Position numbers and translations under genes: made by a program. Positions 46,630 to 59,200 of a stretch of DNA of 64,000 nucleotides are shown here, piece after piece. Positions within the stretch are counted from its first letter, which is position 1. Every line of letters begins with the position of its first letter. Source of the stretch: Crambe crambe (taxonomy: Eukaryota > Porifera > Demospongiae > Poecilosclerida > Crambeidae). The DNA lies in contig OZ004592.1 in NCBI GenBank assembly GCA_963924555.1, positions 6,076,001 through 6,140,000 of the forward strand, in the 5' to 3' direction. Under the pieces are notes generated by a model. That model was given only the letters and a program-made list of their open reading frames with translations. It was not told the DNA's origin and made no database searches.

Positions 46630-47037
46630 TTAAGAGCATGTTGCAAACATTCTGCAATCTCCTGTAACAGTCAGTGTGGTGTGACTGAAACCACACCTGG
46701 CAATAGCTACAACAAGTTTCCTTACTTTTGCCACTGCTAGAGCTACAGCCTTTAGACCAAGCACTTTTGTGCTCGAAGAAATCACCAGGTCTATGTAGCT
46801 ACACTGTGACTCAGTAGAACAAAAGGTTTGTATCAGTTGTATCCCTACACCTAGCCTACTCTCATTCTCCCCACCAACCAGGACAAGATGGTTGCTGATC
46901 ACTGTCATAGGAAACCAACGTGTTATGTATGATGGTAACTCCCTCCACTTCCCTGAGCTAGTGTCATATTCCATCACCACACGCTCATTCCTATTAGCAC
47001 TTCCTCCTCCGACGTACACAGATACAGAAACATAAGA
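46630..47037 (-). pseudogene. Kelch-repeat fragment
   Basis: The frame reads VYVGGGSANRNERVVMEYD, TSSGKWRELPSYITRWFPM and LVLVGGENESRLG. This is one kelch blade: GG doublet, then Y...W spaced as in kelch motifs, then the next LVGG. It has no matching continuation: after LGVGIQLIQTF the kelch pattern is lost, and upstream the frame has no domain content. It is probably a decayed or truncated copy of a sponge kelch gene, although an exon of a short gene is possible. Confidence 0.5.
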
Positions 47038-47464
47038 GGAAGATTATCTCACTCCAGGCTAAAGTGCACAAACTGTCGATCTGGAAGCAAACCTCTCTTC
47101 GTAGACAGAGACAGAAACGCAGCAACCAACATTTTGCTGGCCGGAGAGTCTACAGAGAGACCACAGGCACTGTGTAGAAGTTGGAAAGAAGCATCTCCTT
47201 TCTCCAAAGCTCCACGAGAAGCTGGACTAAAAAGCTTTTTAGGAGAAAAGAGTGCACAATTGACTGAACCTCCAGGAGGAGCTGGTGGACTATCTAGTGA
47301 CCCAGTGTTTACTCAGGTAGACATGTATACTGCTGAAGCTTAGCTTAACTTAGCTTTGGTAGTTTAAGGGTTAAAAGATGAAAAGAAGATGATGTGATAT
47401 GTGTGCCAGTGATATTGCTAGCTAGTGGTGGCATATTGAATATGATAAGCAGCTGTTCAGTTGA

Positions 47465-50400
47465 TTAGACCTGTAGAGGCTGCATTGAAGCTCCTACCAA
47501 AGTCCGTGAGTATGTCCCCAGCTGACTGATGTAGCAGTTAGTACAGACCCTCACTGCCTTCTTCATTCCATATTGGAAGAGAGGGAGGTTGTTAGGAGAA
47601 CAGCCAGCACAAACAACCTGAACAATAGAGGACATAAATAGTGCAGAGTTCAGCTATAGAAGTGTTTGCTAGCAATACAGGTAGGCTGAGGTAGCTTGGT
47701 TTATCACTTCCTGTTGCTGATGTGGCATGTACTATAGCAAGCTAACCTGTCACTATTAAAAAAAACAAACTTAACCAGTCAAAGGATTGTTGACATGTCC
47801 CTTGAGACCCTTTGAATACAAACCATTTTGGTCATGAAAAAAAAAAAGGCTGAGATCATCTATCTGCAGCTAGCATAGTCTTATAGCTAAAATTAATGTT
47901 TTCTCACATTTCCACAGCTTCTGCAATGGTGCCTCCTCCTCCTCCAGGAGAAATTCTCAGTGCAAATAGAACAAACAGGAGAGTCTGAATCAGGAATCCA
48001 TGAAGGAGATTGCTCTATCGTCAAACTCTCAGTAGGAAAGGTGAATCCTAAGAATGGAATGGAAACACATAAAATGAAATAAGTAATAGCCTCTTTATTG
48101 CAGCTAACTACAAATAGGCACACAAGGAAAGAACTAGCTACTGCTGTGGACTGGTACACTCCTATAGGAAAGTTTGCTTACTTTGTGAAGCTGTGATTAG
48201 TGGAGACTGGGGTTCTGGTGTACAAGGTTCCAACTCGTCCATACTAGAATAGGTGTCCCGGGAGTGTTCCTTAAGGGTCTGGACGACATCGGTGGTCTCC
48301 GGCTCACTCTGACACACAGCAAATACGTCTTTTAAAATGACCCTAAGATCCTTGGCATGATTTGTCTGTAGCTGGTCGGCTACACCAGAAATGCCAAGAA
48401 AGAGCCGATGCATGAGGTCTTCTACAGTTGGAAATCCACCCGGCCCTTTGGATTTGGTCTTCCGAGGGGACTTAAGAGCATTTGAGCTACCAAAACTGGT
48501 GGGGTTAGGAGATGCTGATGGAGATACAGTGGTTAGTGAAGGAGTGGAGGTAGAGAGACCAGAGTTTGAACTCTGTGCTACTGTCGGTACTGAGAGGTGT
48601 GAGGAAGGAAGTTCATTATGGATGGGTTGGTCCACCCCAAGGTGAGGGAAAGGCTCCACAGCTTCTTCCTGGAGTACATTCACAGCCGTGCTGCTTGATA
48701 TTGGAGTCTCGACTGTTCCAGTGACTGGGAGTGGCTCGAATACAGTATCATTTGAGTCTCGTGAGTCAAGATTGTAAGATTGGCTCCTGTGTTGTTGAGA
48801 GAGGGGGGCAGAAAGATGTTGACTTGTGCTTGTAACAGGACGGGAGGATCGCCCCACATTTTCTGAAAAAGGTCTTCCAGAACTTGTGATCATGGTAGCA
48901 CTGGTGTTTTGGTGTCTTCTGGAATGGGATTCAGGAACTATATTGATTCCATTCCTGTTCTGCTGTACTTTCTTCTTAGCGGCGGCAGCTCTGTCTCTGT
49001 TCCGTTCCAAAGTCCCTAGCCCCTCAGCACTGCAAAGTGCCTTCTCCAGCACTCCAATCTGTTCCTGATTAAGATAACCAAGTAACTCCCTAAATGAGAG
49101 AGAGAGAGGGGGGGGGGGGGGGGTCATATAAAAATATCATTAGCATCTTTGATACTTACTTGATTCTGCAAAGAAGTTGTTTGTATGCTCTGAAGTAATG
49201 AGGCATATCTTTGCTGGGTCTTGAAGGGTCCAGAGGTCCATCTGGATAAACCACTAGACCACTACAATTGAGCAACCAAGCAACCATGATTATTGCTATG
49301 ACAGAGAGTCAGTCTTAGTACATACCAAAGAATTGACAGTCGTGGAATAGCAAACATTGCACTAGGATCCATCATTTCAATCATCTCGTAACTCAAGTAT
49401 TTGTTCTTGATTGCTCTGAAATAAAATTAACATCTTGTATCATATCATGCTGTTCTGGAAGTCATTGCACTATAATGATCTACCTTAATGTGGATTCACA
49501 GAAGAGAACCACCACATCCTGCTGTTGATAGTATTGTGTCTCTGTCTTGACAGTGCACATCAAGCTGACATACCTTTAAAGAGAAGAGAAGGGGGAATTG
49601 AGAGGTGGTAACTAACGTCATGTGTTTTGAAATTCTTGTGACTATTCAGGGAACTATGGGATTGTACAGCTGGACCAAGTTATAAGTTTACTCTTTAGAT
49701 ATTTTCAAAAGCTCTGGCTTTAGGTAGTTAACAGGAAAAAGTAAGGGATGGATTAGAAAGTGAATTAATTTATATGCTGAATGTATACAATTCACTGGAA
49801 CAAACTGAAAGTGATAGTATGCAACAAATCAACAAACACCACTCCTCTACTTTCATTCAGTCCCACTTACTGTTTGTCAACTTCTTCTATAACAACAATT
49901 TGTTTTACATTTTCCCATTTGCATGCGGTTTCATTTGTATGAATCTTTTTCACCAAAAACTAATGGATTATGTTGCAGTTGGGAATAGAGCTTTACTAGT
50001 CAATGAAAGGAAAACGTTTATACAGAAAGACAGAAAAATAGCTGCAATGATATGATTTTGGTGTGTGGAATACGAAAGGAGTTTGGGTGGATAACATGAT
50101 GTGTGGTTTTATGGTTTATGATTAATTATTATTATTGTGTACAGTATTGACCACTATATAACCTCTTGGGATTTAAGGTGGATGATGTTCAGTTCCACAA
50201 TATCACTCAACAGTAAAGAATAACAACATGGATGGTGCATCATTGCTTTTTTGCAAACCCAAATAATAACAACAGAACAAGCTAGCAATAATGTTAGGAG
50301 CTCACCTAAATTCGAAGTCAGCCCAGACTTCATCAAACAAAACAAAGATATCTTTAATCTACACACACAGAAGAAAAAAGATAAATGAAATTGCTGTGCA

Positions 50401-52645
50401 TATGATTCAAGATGCAACTCTGAACACTAAGAGAATGAGAATGGAATAGTTATTCCATTCCGGATTGATAACCTTCCTCTCCAGGTCAAAGGGTAAGGAT
50501 GCACACTCATGCACATCTAATTCTTCATTCCTCTTTAAACGGAACTTAAGACAAGGTTTCAACAATCACCATAGTATCCGTAGTATTGCATATGAAAGAC
50601 AGGGATTATTGTCAGTGATAGCCATTATGTCCATGGCTAGGACATACACAGTTAAGGTTTGCTCACTCACCTTTTGTGGAAATACATGCTGCTTAGTCAC
50701 AAAGGTTCTGAGTCTGAGAGCCTGTCGCACTTTAGTGACCACTTTCGAAAGGTTGACTGCATATGGTCGGAGCTCAATAGACTCTGCCTCGTGATTGGCT
50801 ATGTGGGAGCCAGCTGCAATGCACTGCAGGAATAAACATGGGCAGAGAGCAGATAAGATTATGGTCACAACCACCCATGCATGTGTACCACCTACACACA
50901 TCCTATGGTGAATACACTATACTAGTAAGAATTGAGTAGGCGTTCTACATTCCCACCCACACACATCCTATGGTGAATACACTATACAAGTAAGAATTGA
51001 GTAGGTGTTCTACATTCCCATATACTCTGACCATAAAGCCCTAGAAACTTGTTAGAATTAATGAATCGCAAAGTACAAGTATCTTGCACCATGAGGTCAC
51101 CAAGATCAGAGTGTAGGGCATTGGTGTGATCATATCCCCCTATGGCTATATGCTATACACCCCTTGTATTATATCATTAATATCCTGTTGCATTTCGATC
51201 TGTTGCATAGTGATCATTGAAATCAAAACCTTACAAGACATAGGTAAATATGTACAAACTCTGAAGCTCCATTCATGCTATGCCAATTTTATTATGTGTC
51301 ACTCTGTCACACTTATAAAAAGCACCATTCATATAGTCATGTCTTAAGCATGTGTGTAGCTTCACCAAGCAGTCTACATGGGATGATTGAGAGGGGGGAG
51401 AGGAGAGGAGGGGAGGGAACACTTCAAAAGACAAGAGCTATTCATCTGCATATTGTTTTATTGTATATCAGCATGCATGCTAACATCTGAGTATAGATAT
51501 ATTCCCTTTGTGATAACCTTTGACTGACAGTGATGGGAGGTTATGGTTGTTAATGTACATCACATTAACATGAGCATGCTTCAATAGACAGTGACTCACC
51601 TCTGCTCCAAACCAAATTGGTCCTGTATGTCCGTAGATTGCATGTAGGGAAAAGAAAAAGAGCATCAACGGTTGCTTTTTAAAAATATCCAAAGTGGTAA
51701 ATCCCCCTCTGCCCATTGGTAAACACTCTAAGTCTTGGTTATTATGATAATCAAGCATTCATAATAATATCAATGACATCAATAATATTATCATGATTTA
51801 TTACCTGACTAACAAGAGTCAATGGTATTTTCTCACTTAACATTTTTATCTTGTGGATTCTCTCATGCTAATTATAATTTAGTTCTTAGTTACCGTTGAT
51901 CTGATCCACCAGGACATCATCTGGATATTTTGCTCGGAAATCACGTGAGACCCTTTTGTCGGGGATGGCCTTATCTGTGATACTCATGATGACATTCATG
52001 AGATTGTGCTGAGCCTCTTTGAGCTGCCTAATGAGTGTTGCTCTGCAAGTACAAGAAAAGATCACACAAGAAGCTGACCTCTAAAATTCACTCAATTAGT
52101 TCTGGTGGCCCATTCATGAGGACACCTGCCAACACTGTTGTGTGACACTTGAAGATGACTTCAACACATCACAAAGCAGCAATTAGAGGGAGAGAACATT
52201 ATTGTCTTATAATAATACTGAGATGGATAGTGACATTGTATCCTGCTTGCAATACATGTGAACTACAGTGCCCTTGTGCATATTCACTGTAGCTTACTAG
52301 TATAGTACATAGCTACACATGTACCAGTACTGACCTACGGTCCAAGTTATCAGGGTTGATACGCATGAGAGCATTTAATTCTTGCATCTGATGGTTGACT
52401 GCAATGTCACAGTAGTAGAACAAAGAAAGAAGACTCTTATCTTCCAACTGTATGCAACATGAAGACAGTTCAAAAGTTTAGAGAGACATCTTCAGGACCT
52501 ATTATTCATCAGATTCTCCCTCACACATTACACTCATGCCATGCATCATGCATGAACATTACTATAGCTAAGCTATATAGATCTAGCTACGTAGCTGCTG
52601 CTGGCTTACCTTAGGTTTATTCAGTAATTTCCTGAGAGCCAACAT
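47465..52645 (-). CDS. ZFYVE28: Lateral signaling target protein 2 (FYVE protein, ZFYVE28/LST2)
   Basis: LST2 is an endosomal FYVE protein that in worms and mammals dampens EGFR signalling by promoting receptor degradation. Twelve exons sum to 2010 nt (669 residues). The first exon encodes [12 protein letters not shown]. The conserved N-terminal domain (about 1-270) includes [70 protein letters not shown] Ser-rich linker (large exon 48182-49089) ends in the signature [20 protein letters not shown]. The FYVE finger (about 588-660) spans the last two exons: [33 protein letters not shown], so all three phosphoinositide-binding signatures (WxxD, R/K-HHCR, RVC) are present. A 16-nt G run lies in the intron at 49108-49123, next to a (CT)n acceptor. 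It is divergent with adducin. Confidence 0.93.
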
Positions 52646-53003
52646 TGTCTTGATTTCACTGTAGCTGGAACGTAATGGTTTCTTAAAAAACCAGTGGATT
52701 TTTTTCAACTATTAAAGATGAAGAAGTGAGGCATTTTATAATCATTCAGTTGGACTTTGCGGAAGAGGAAGTATTTATTTTGATTGACCTAAAGCCGCAA
52801 GGATGTAAGATCATAGTGACTCACGATCTAAGCGACCGATTTAGAAACCGCAAATATGCAATCTAAGCGATCGAGCCCCGCCCCCTAATATCCAGCCACG
52901 CCCAGCCACGCTCCATCTCTCTAAGCTAGCTCTTCTCTAGCTCTGGAAACTGTAGACGTCTTAGCCATAAATTATGCTGGAGGGTTAGCTTGCTACCACC
53001 ACC
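52646..53003. promoter_or_regulatory. Putative bidirectional promoter LST2 / adducin
   Basis: 358 bp separate the two start codons. The stretch near 52870-52925 is GC-richer (GAGCCCCGCCCCC, then CCAGCCACGCCCAGCCACGC). GATCTAAGCGACCGATTTAG and ATCTAAGCGATCGAG form a short repeated motif at about 52825-52876. These could be shared factor sites, but this is inference. Confidence 0.55.
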
Positions 53004-56000
53004 ATGGCAAGAAGATATGCTGCATTGGAGAGAGACAGGCGAAGGAAGGAGGAGGAGGAGGAGTCACTCCCATACTCAAAAGTAGACCCGCCCCCCATTA
53101 GTGCACTCGACCTCAGATCAAAGAAACGCTCCACATATGGGCTGCAAAGGGACTACAGAATCTTAGAACGAGAAAAGAAGGTCTCCTCTGCTCTAGAAAA
53201 TAGTATCTTTTGCTCACAGCTTGAGAAAATCTTGCAGGGGCAACTCGAAGGTAGAATTGAGCCAAAACCGACTCGCCCCTCTTCAGAACAATGGCCTGAG
53301 GATACCAGTTCCAGAGGCCTTTGGCAGGGAAATGGTAGAAAAACAGGTCCTGTGGTATCATCTGGAAGTGGAGAAATACTGCTTCCTATTAACGACCTGC
53401 AAGGGATTAATGCCTCTAAATACACCTTGGCAGAGAGGCAGACAAGATGCAAATTGGCAGCCCTGTACAGGCTGGTAGACATGTTTGGCTGGAGTCAGAT
53501 CATCTACAATCACATTACAGTGAGGAAATAGCTTAGTTATGCATGTTCTTGGCTGGAGGGTGGTGTTAGCTAGTGTTGTTGAGTAGGAGTCCAGCAGACT
53601 GTAAAAGGGGTTGGGTACAGAGTTCAAAGTCTATACATGATGGGTACAAATTAGCCACACATATGAAAATTCCATCATCTGTATTAAATTAACCTCTTCT
53701 TGTGCATTTCAGGCTCGTGCTCCTGGTGAACAAAGGCATTATTTTATAAATGCCTTTGGTCTTATGTATCATGAAGTGACCGCATCCAATTTAGTGCGTG
53801 TAGACTTAGAAGGAAAGGTGATTGATCCTGGGACCACACAGCTTGGAGTCAATGGACCAGGCTTGGTTCTCCACTCTGCCATTCATAGAGCAAGAGGAGA
53901 TGTCAAGTGTGTCATTCACCTCCACAATAATCCAGCAGTGGCAGTAAGTATTGGACACTCACATGGAGAGTGAGTAATTAGGGTAGATACACACAGACAA
54001 AGCAAAAGGAAGGAGTGTTGAGGGGGAAAGAGGGTGAGAGGGTGGAGGATTCCTTGTGAAACATGATGAGGTTGGAAATTGAAACTTTGTCATATTTTTC
54101 AGGTGTCTGCGATGAATTGTGGTTTATTACCAATCTCATCTGAAGCAAATATTGTGAGGATATAAGCTGAAAATGATAATGATTATTGACTTTAATAATA
54201 ACACTGCTGCAGATTGGAAGGGCATCATACTTTGACTGCTGGACTCTTGAAAGTGGAAATATCGAAGAAGAAATTGCAAGCACTTTGGAAATGAATAAAG
54301 TAAACAACTAAGCATGAGAATATTTTCTATATCCCACATCTTTCTTCCTCCTTCCTCCCTCCACCTTTTCCTTCCTTCCTCTCCTCCTCTTCCTTTACAA
54401 ATGTTATTAATACTATAGGTTTTAATTTTGCGTAACCATGGAGTAGTGGCATTGGGTGAGAGCATTGAAGAAGCATTCAGAATAGCGCACAATCTTATAA
54501 AGGCCTGTGAAATACAAGTAAGTGAGCACAGGAGTTAGCACACCAAAATACCATTCACTGGAAATGCATTTTTGGTCAGGTTGCTACCATGTCAGCAGGG
54601 ATGGGGAACTTCAACCAGATGCCCCAAGGAGTATGGACCAGATGCAAGGGAAATAGTGAGCACTTACAAGTTGGGCTCAAGTGGAAGTCAGGGGAGTTGG
54701 AGTTTGAAGCACTGATGAGAATGTTGGATAATAAAGTGATCATTTAACTGTACCAATTCCAAAAATCATGTGACAATTCTCCATTAGGGCTATAAGACTG
54801 GCTACAATTACAAAGGCCTTGAATTGCTCCAACCTGGAAAAAAGAAAGAAGTAAAGGATGCTCCCTCTTTGCAGCAGGAAGCTTCACAAGTGAGCCTCTT
54901 TAATTGTTTCTTCCTTACCTCCTATGCTAATTACTTGATATTGTGTGTAGAAATGGGACTTTTTAGGAGAAGAAAAACTGCACAAAAAACACCTCTTATT
55001 GAAATCTGCACGAGGTTCTGGGAAGAAGTCACAGGAGTGTTCGGTAGATCCTCCTAAGGTATATATGGTGGACCATGTATTTTATCATAATATGCTATGA
55101 TATATATACTACCTCAGACTCCAGTCAATGGTGGAGACCACACTAATCCCAATGTGGTTAAACAGAGAAACCACATGCATAATCAAGAGGCAGGTGCTGT
55201 CACTGGGGGCTTGAATTTATTGGAACAGGTTGAACAAACAGCAGAAAGAGTGGCCAAATCTACTGGAGATGCTGTCCAGAGAGCTGTCAAATCAACAGAA
55301 AATGCCGTTCAAAAGAGCTCACTGGAACTAGCTCAGCAGACAGCAAAGCAGGTAGCCAAATCCACCAGCACTGCTGTCCAGAAGTTAGCAGATAAGACAG
55401 AAAATTCAATTTCGATGAAACGACCAGCAGAAGAAATATCCCAATCTAATACTAATCCTGTGCAGAGATTTCTATTGGATATGAGTGATGGCGAAGAGAG
55501 TGACCAAGACTTAGATTCCAGTAGAAATAAGTCCTGGATGGATCCCCTCCAGTCAGTACAGCAAGCTACACCCTCGGCAGCTCAGTCCACAGGAGTTTCC
55601 AAGATGCCGAATAGAATTCACACCGATCCTAGACCCAGGCAACACACGAATGGCAGTGTGAGAAAGCTGCCATCTCTGCCCGTGATCAAGGAGCAAGAAC
55701 TCATTGCTGGAAGTCTGAGATTGCCTAATGGTCTGAGAGATAGCGTCCATCGTCAAAGTTCCTCCATTCCACTTTGCACTTCTCAGCAGCAGAAGACGGG
55801 CTCAGTGGAATCGGCCTCAGACTCAGAGTATTCTACTACTGAGTCCTCAGAATTTCCACCAAAAAGAACTAATGTTAGGAAGGCTTCAATACAAGCTCAT
55901 AGACAATCGATAACCGTGGACCAAGACTTAGAAACAAATCCCTTAGAGAGGATGACAGATACAGCAGAAATAGTTGCTCAGTCCACAGGTAGGGCTGTCC

Positions 56001-56035
56001 AGAAACTCACCAACTCTCTGTCTGACGAATTCTGA
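53004..56035 (+). CDS. ADD: Adducin with an unusual C-terminal tail
   Basis: Adducin caps actin filaments and joins them to spectrin under the membrane. Nine exons sum to 2268 nt (755 residues). The N-terminal head (53004-53519) precedes a class II aldolase-like domain (about 170-390): [81 protein letters not shown] neck follows with [19 protein letters not shown], which is diagnostic for adducin. The last exon (55118-56035, 305 residues) carries helical repeats with [30 protein letters not shown] and, near the end, [10 protein letters not shown]. It ends [10 protein letters not shown]. The lysine-rich MARCKS-related tail (KKKKKFRTPSFLKK type) of vertebrate adducins is absent, so calmodulin/PKC control of that type is not expected. 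The start ATG sits in CACCACCATGG, a good context. Confidence 0.92.
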
Positions 56036-56172
56036 CAACCTCATTATTTATAATAGGTGCAGGAAGTTTAATGGTCCTTTCTTTATCATAATCATCATAC
56101 TCTAATTACGTCACTCCTTTCCATTAATATAGCTCAGTAAGCCACACCCTCAATAATATTATAATTACACTG

Positions 56173-56178
56173 AATAAA
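56173..56178 (+). terminator. Poly(A) signal AATAAA of adducin
   Basis: First of overlapping AATAAA copies, about 140 nt after the adducin stop codon. Confidence 0.6.
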
Positions 56179-56231
56179 TAAATAAATTAATGACCCTAAA
56201 AGGTTACAATGCGTACCTAATGTACAACAGT

Positions 56232-56237
56232 TTTATT
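56232..56237 (-). terminator. Poly(A) signal of the AAA+ gene
   Basis: TTTATT (AATAAA on the coding strand), 36 nt beyond the AAA+ gene stop at 56273. It faces adducin's signal only about 55 bp away. Confidence 0.6.
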
Positions 56238-56272
56238 CAAGCAACTGGTGACTAGCACACTCAATCAGTCTG

Positions 56273-59200
56273 TTAGTTATACATGTTGACAGCATCTGAA
56301 TCCTGTCTTCGGAAGCCCATCCTAGTGGATGTTTTGGCAATCTCATCCTTTGATGCTTCCTCTAAATCCTCCATTGTGATCTTCCTGTTTCCTGAAAGAG
56401 TGCAGTCATTATTATTGTGTGCTCTAGACTATCATTATTAGACCACCACTGTTTTATCAAATACCATAAGGAATGAAATGGACTACTGCTGTTTCCTTAC
56501 CTTCCTCCCTCAGAGCAGCCCTGGCTGCAGCTCGGAATACCGTGCTCTTGATGTTTCCTCCGGACATCTCGTAGTGAGCAAGTCTCTCGAAGTCCACATC
56601 ATCTGCTAAGGGAGCTTCCTCGGGAATAATCACCTGATGACCAGATAAGTTCTCATGATAATAATTAGCCAACCATGGAGAAAATACACTATCAATGATT
56701 ACTCCATATGAGTTTTCTCTACATCTCTACTTTTTACCTTCCAGAGTTTTGTTCTGAGATTACGCTTGGGGATGTCGAATTTGAGTACGAAACGAAGACG
56801 TCGGAAAAAGGCTTTGTCGATGTTATCAATGAGGTTGGTGGTGAGGATAATGATGCCCGGAAACCTCTCAATATGATAGAGCAAAATACCCACATCGACA
56901 TTAGCATATCTGTCCGTGGATGTTCTAAAGAAAGACATTATATAGCTGCTACGAGCTGTGTCCTCTATCTCAAATTCCACTCACGTGGTCTCAGTTCTCT
57001 GTCCAAACAGACCTTCAGCCTCGTCGAACACCAAAATAGCATCCTGGTGTCTAGCCTCCTGGAAAATGGAGTTGATATTCTTGGAGCTCTCTCCCACCCA
57101 TTTGCTGAGGAGTTCCCCACAGTTGACCACTTTCAGAGGTTTTCCAACTTCGTAGCCAATTGCCTCGGCGACAAGGGTTTTACCTGTGCCTGGACTGCCG
57201 TGAAGCAGAATGGTAAGACCTTGATGGTTACGTTTTGCAAATCCCCACTGGCCAAAGAGCACAGCTCTGCAAAGACAGAATGCTAATTAAACGGGATAAA
57301 TATAACTGCTTATAATATAAATCCAACTTCAGGGCCTCATTCATTTTTAGAGGACAAAGGTTCTACACACCTGGCTTTCTCATACTGCACTATCTCCTTC
57401 AACTGCTTTGCTATAGAGTCCTCCACTATCACCTCATCAAGTCCAGCAGTGGGGATGACACGTCGGTCAAAGTCTTTCATCCTCAGTCTGCCTCGCAGCT
57501 GGAGGTTGGCTCCCTGCAACAGGTCCTTCTGATGTATGATAGGGGAATCCCCATCACGAGAGACAGAAATGGATAAAGCAGAAAGAATTGCATTCTTGAT
57601 GAACCCTCCAGTCAGCTCGAATCTAAGTGCCAATTCACTCTACAGAAAATATGACACATCGACAACATTAGAGCTGCTACAGACACTCTCAAAGTAGAAT
57701 AACGTTGAGGACAAGAGCTTTCCCAATTGACTGATTAGCTGTCTAAATTCAGTACCACTGTATTATTATTATTCACCAGATCAATATCATCTGCTAATTT
57801 CATCTGCTCAGGCATGTGGGACTCCCAAATGGCCTTTCGAAGGAGGTGATCAGGTTGACGAAACTCAATGGCTATCATGATCCTACGATGCATGGCCTCA
57901 TCAAGGTCATAAGGTCGATTTGTTGCCAGGATTATAAGGCCATCATGCCTAAAAGATAAAGGAAAACCCAGTGAAACCATCTCACTGTTTATGATAAACT
58001 TTCAGTTGAAATTACTGAGTCACTTTATATGTTTTCAAAATGTGTAACAAACTCCCCCCAGCCTCATCACCAAGACTGACCTCTCTATCTCAGTGAGCAA
58101 AAGGTTCACTTGATGCCCTCCCATTTCTCTCGACTCAAAAATAGCCTCGCACTCATCAAAGAACAGGATGGCATCATTGATCTTGGCCTCGCGGAATATG
58201 AACTTGAAGTTCTCACCAGCAGTCATGGTGCCCAGTGAGGGAAAATTGATCAACAAGACCTAAAAGTTCAACATTTGCTATGAGAATATTGCTTGGAATG
58301 GCATTATATTATGATGCAAACCATGCAAAAACGAAATTGTTATTTTAACAAACCTACTTGGTTAGGTGAGGTTAATCATTTGAAATCTGTCAAATTGACA
58401 CTATATTTTTGGTGAATATAACAAACTGTTTGGTTGTTTCAACGATGATTAGTCTTACCTAACAGTTATGTTTTAGCAGTGTATAGATACTAAGATAGTG
58501 ATACAAAGGCTACTTTACCTTCTTGTTGAGTTTATTTGCCAAAGCATTGGCCATCATAGTCTTGCCAGTGCCTGGAACTCCGTGGAAAAGCATCACCATC
58601 CCAGCACCATAAGTGATGGCATCATCAAGCCCCATCTTCTTGCGACAACGCTTGTACGCCTCAAAGTTACTGACAGTGCTCAAAATGAGTTGTTTTTGTT
58701 CCTTGGGGAGAATCACCTGAAAGGGGAGACAAAAGAGGAGATAATAAAACTGAAAGTATGAAAATAAGTCTACAATTACATTATCAAATTTGGTCTTTGG
58801 AAAGTAAAGATGAGATCCTTCCACTATTTCTGAAAATTCAGTGTCCAATCCAACACAGAAGTCAAGCATGCGACGATCCACCTCAACCTATTATTGCAAG
58901 TAATGTGTTGCACTACTCAGTATAGTAGAAATTGACTTACGCTAGCAGTGGATGTGTCCCCTGTCAGACCGGAGCTGTGAACAACTATCATACCCTCACG
59001 CACAAGAGATGAGCTCTTGTAGAAGTACTTCCGATGCTGTATCTGCTCCTCCAGTCCGGAGCAGAAGATTCTCAGTAATTCTCCAACCATGACATGGTTA
59101 TTGCTGATGTGAGCATCAATGTTGTTGAATTTAGTGGGCTGGAGGATGCTGCCGATGAGAGTCAGAAGGACATTTTTCTCAAACTCGCACAAGTTGCGGG

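Noticed and set aside
47134-47343. 69-residue frame (ending DPVFTQVDMYTAEA)
   Set aside because: It opens at TTG, lacks recognisable content and has no clear acceptor. It could be an exon but cannot be supported.
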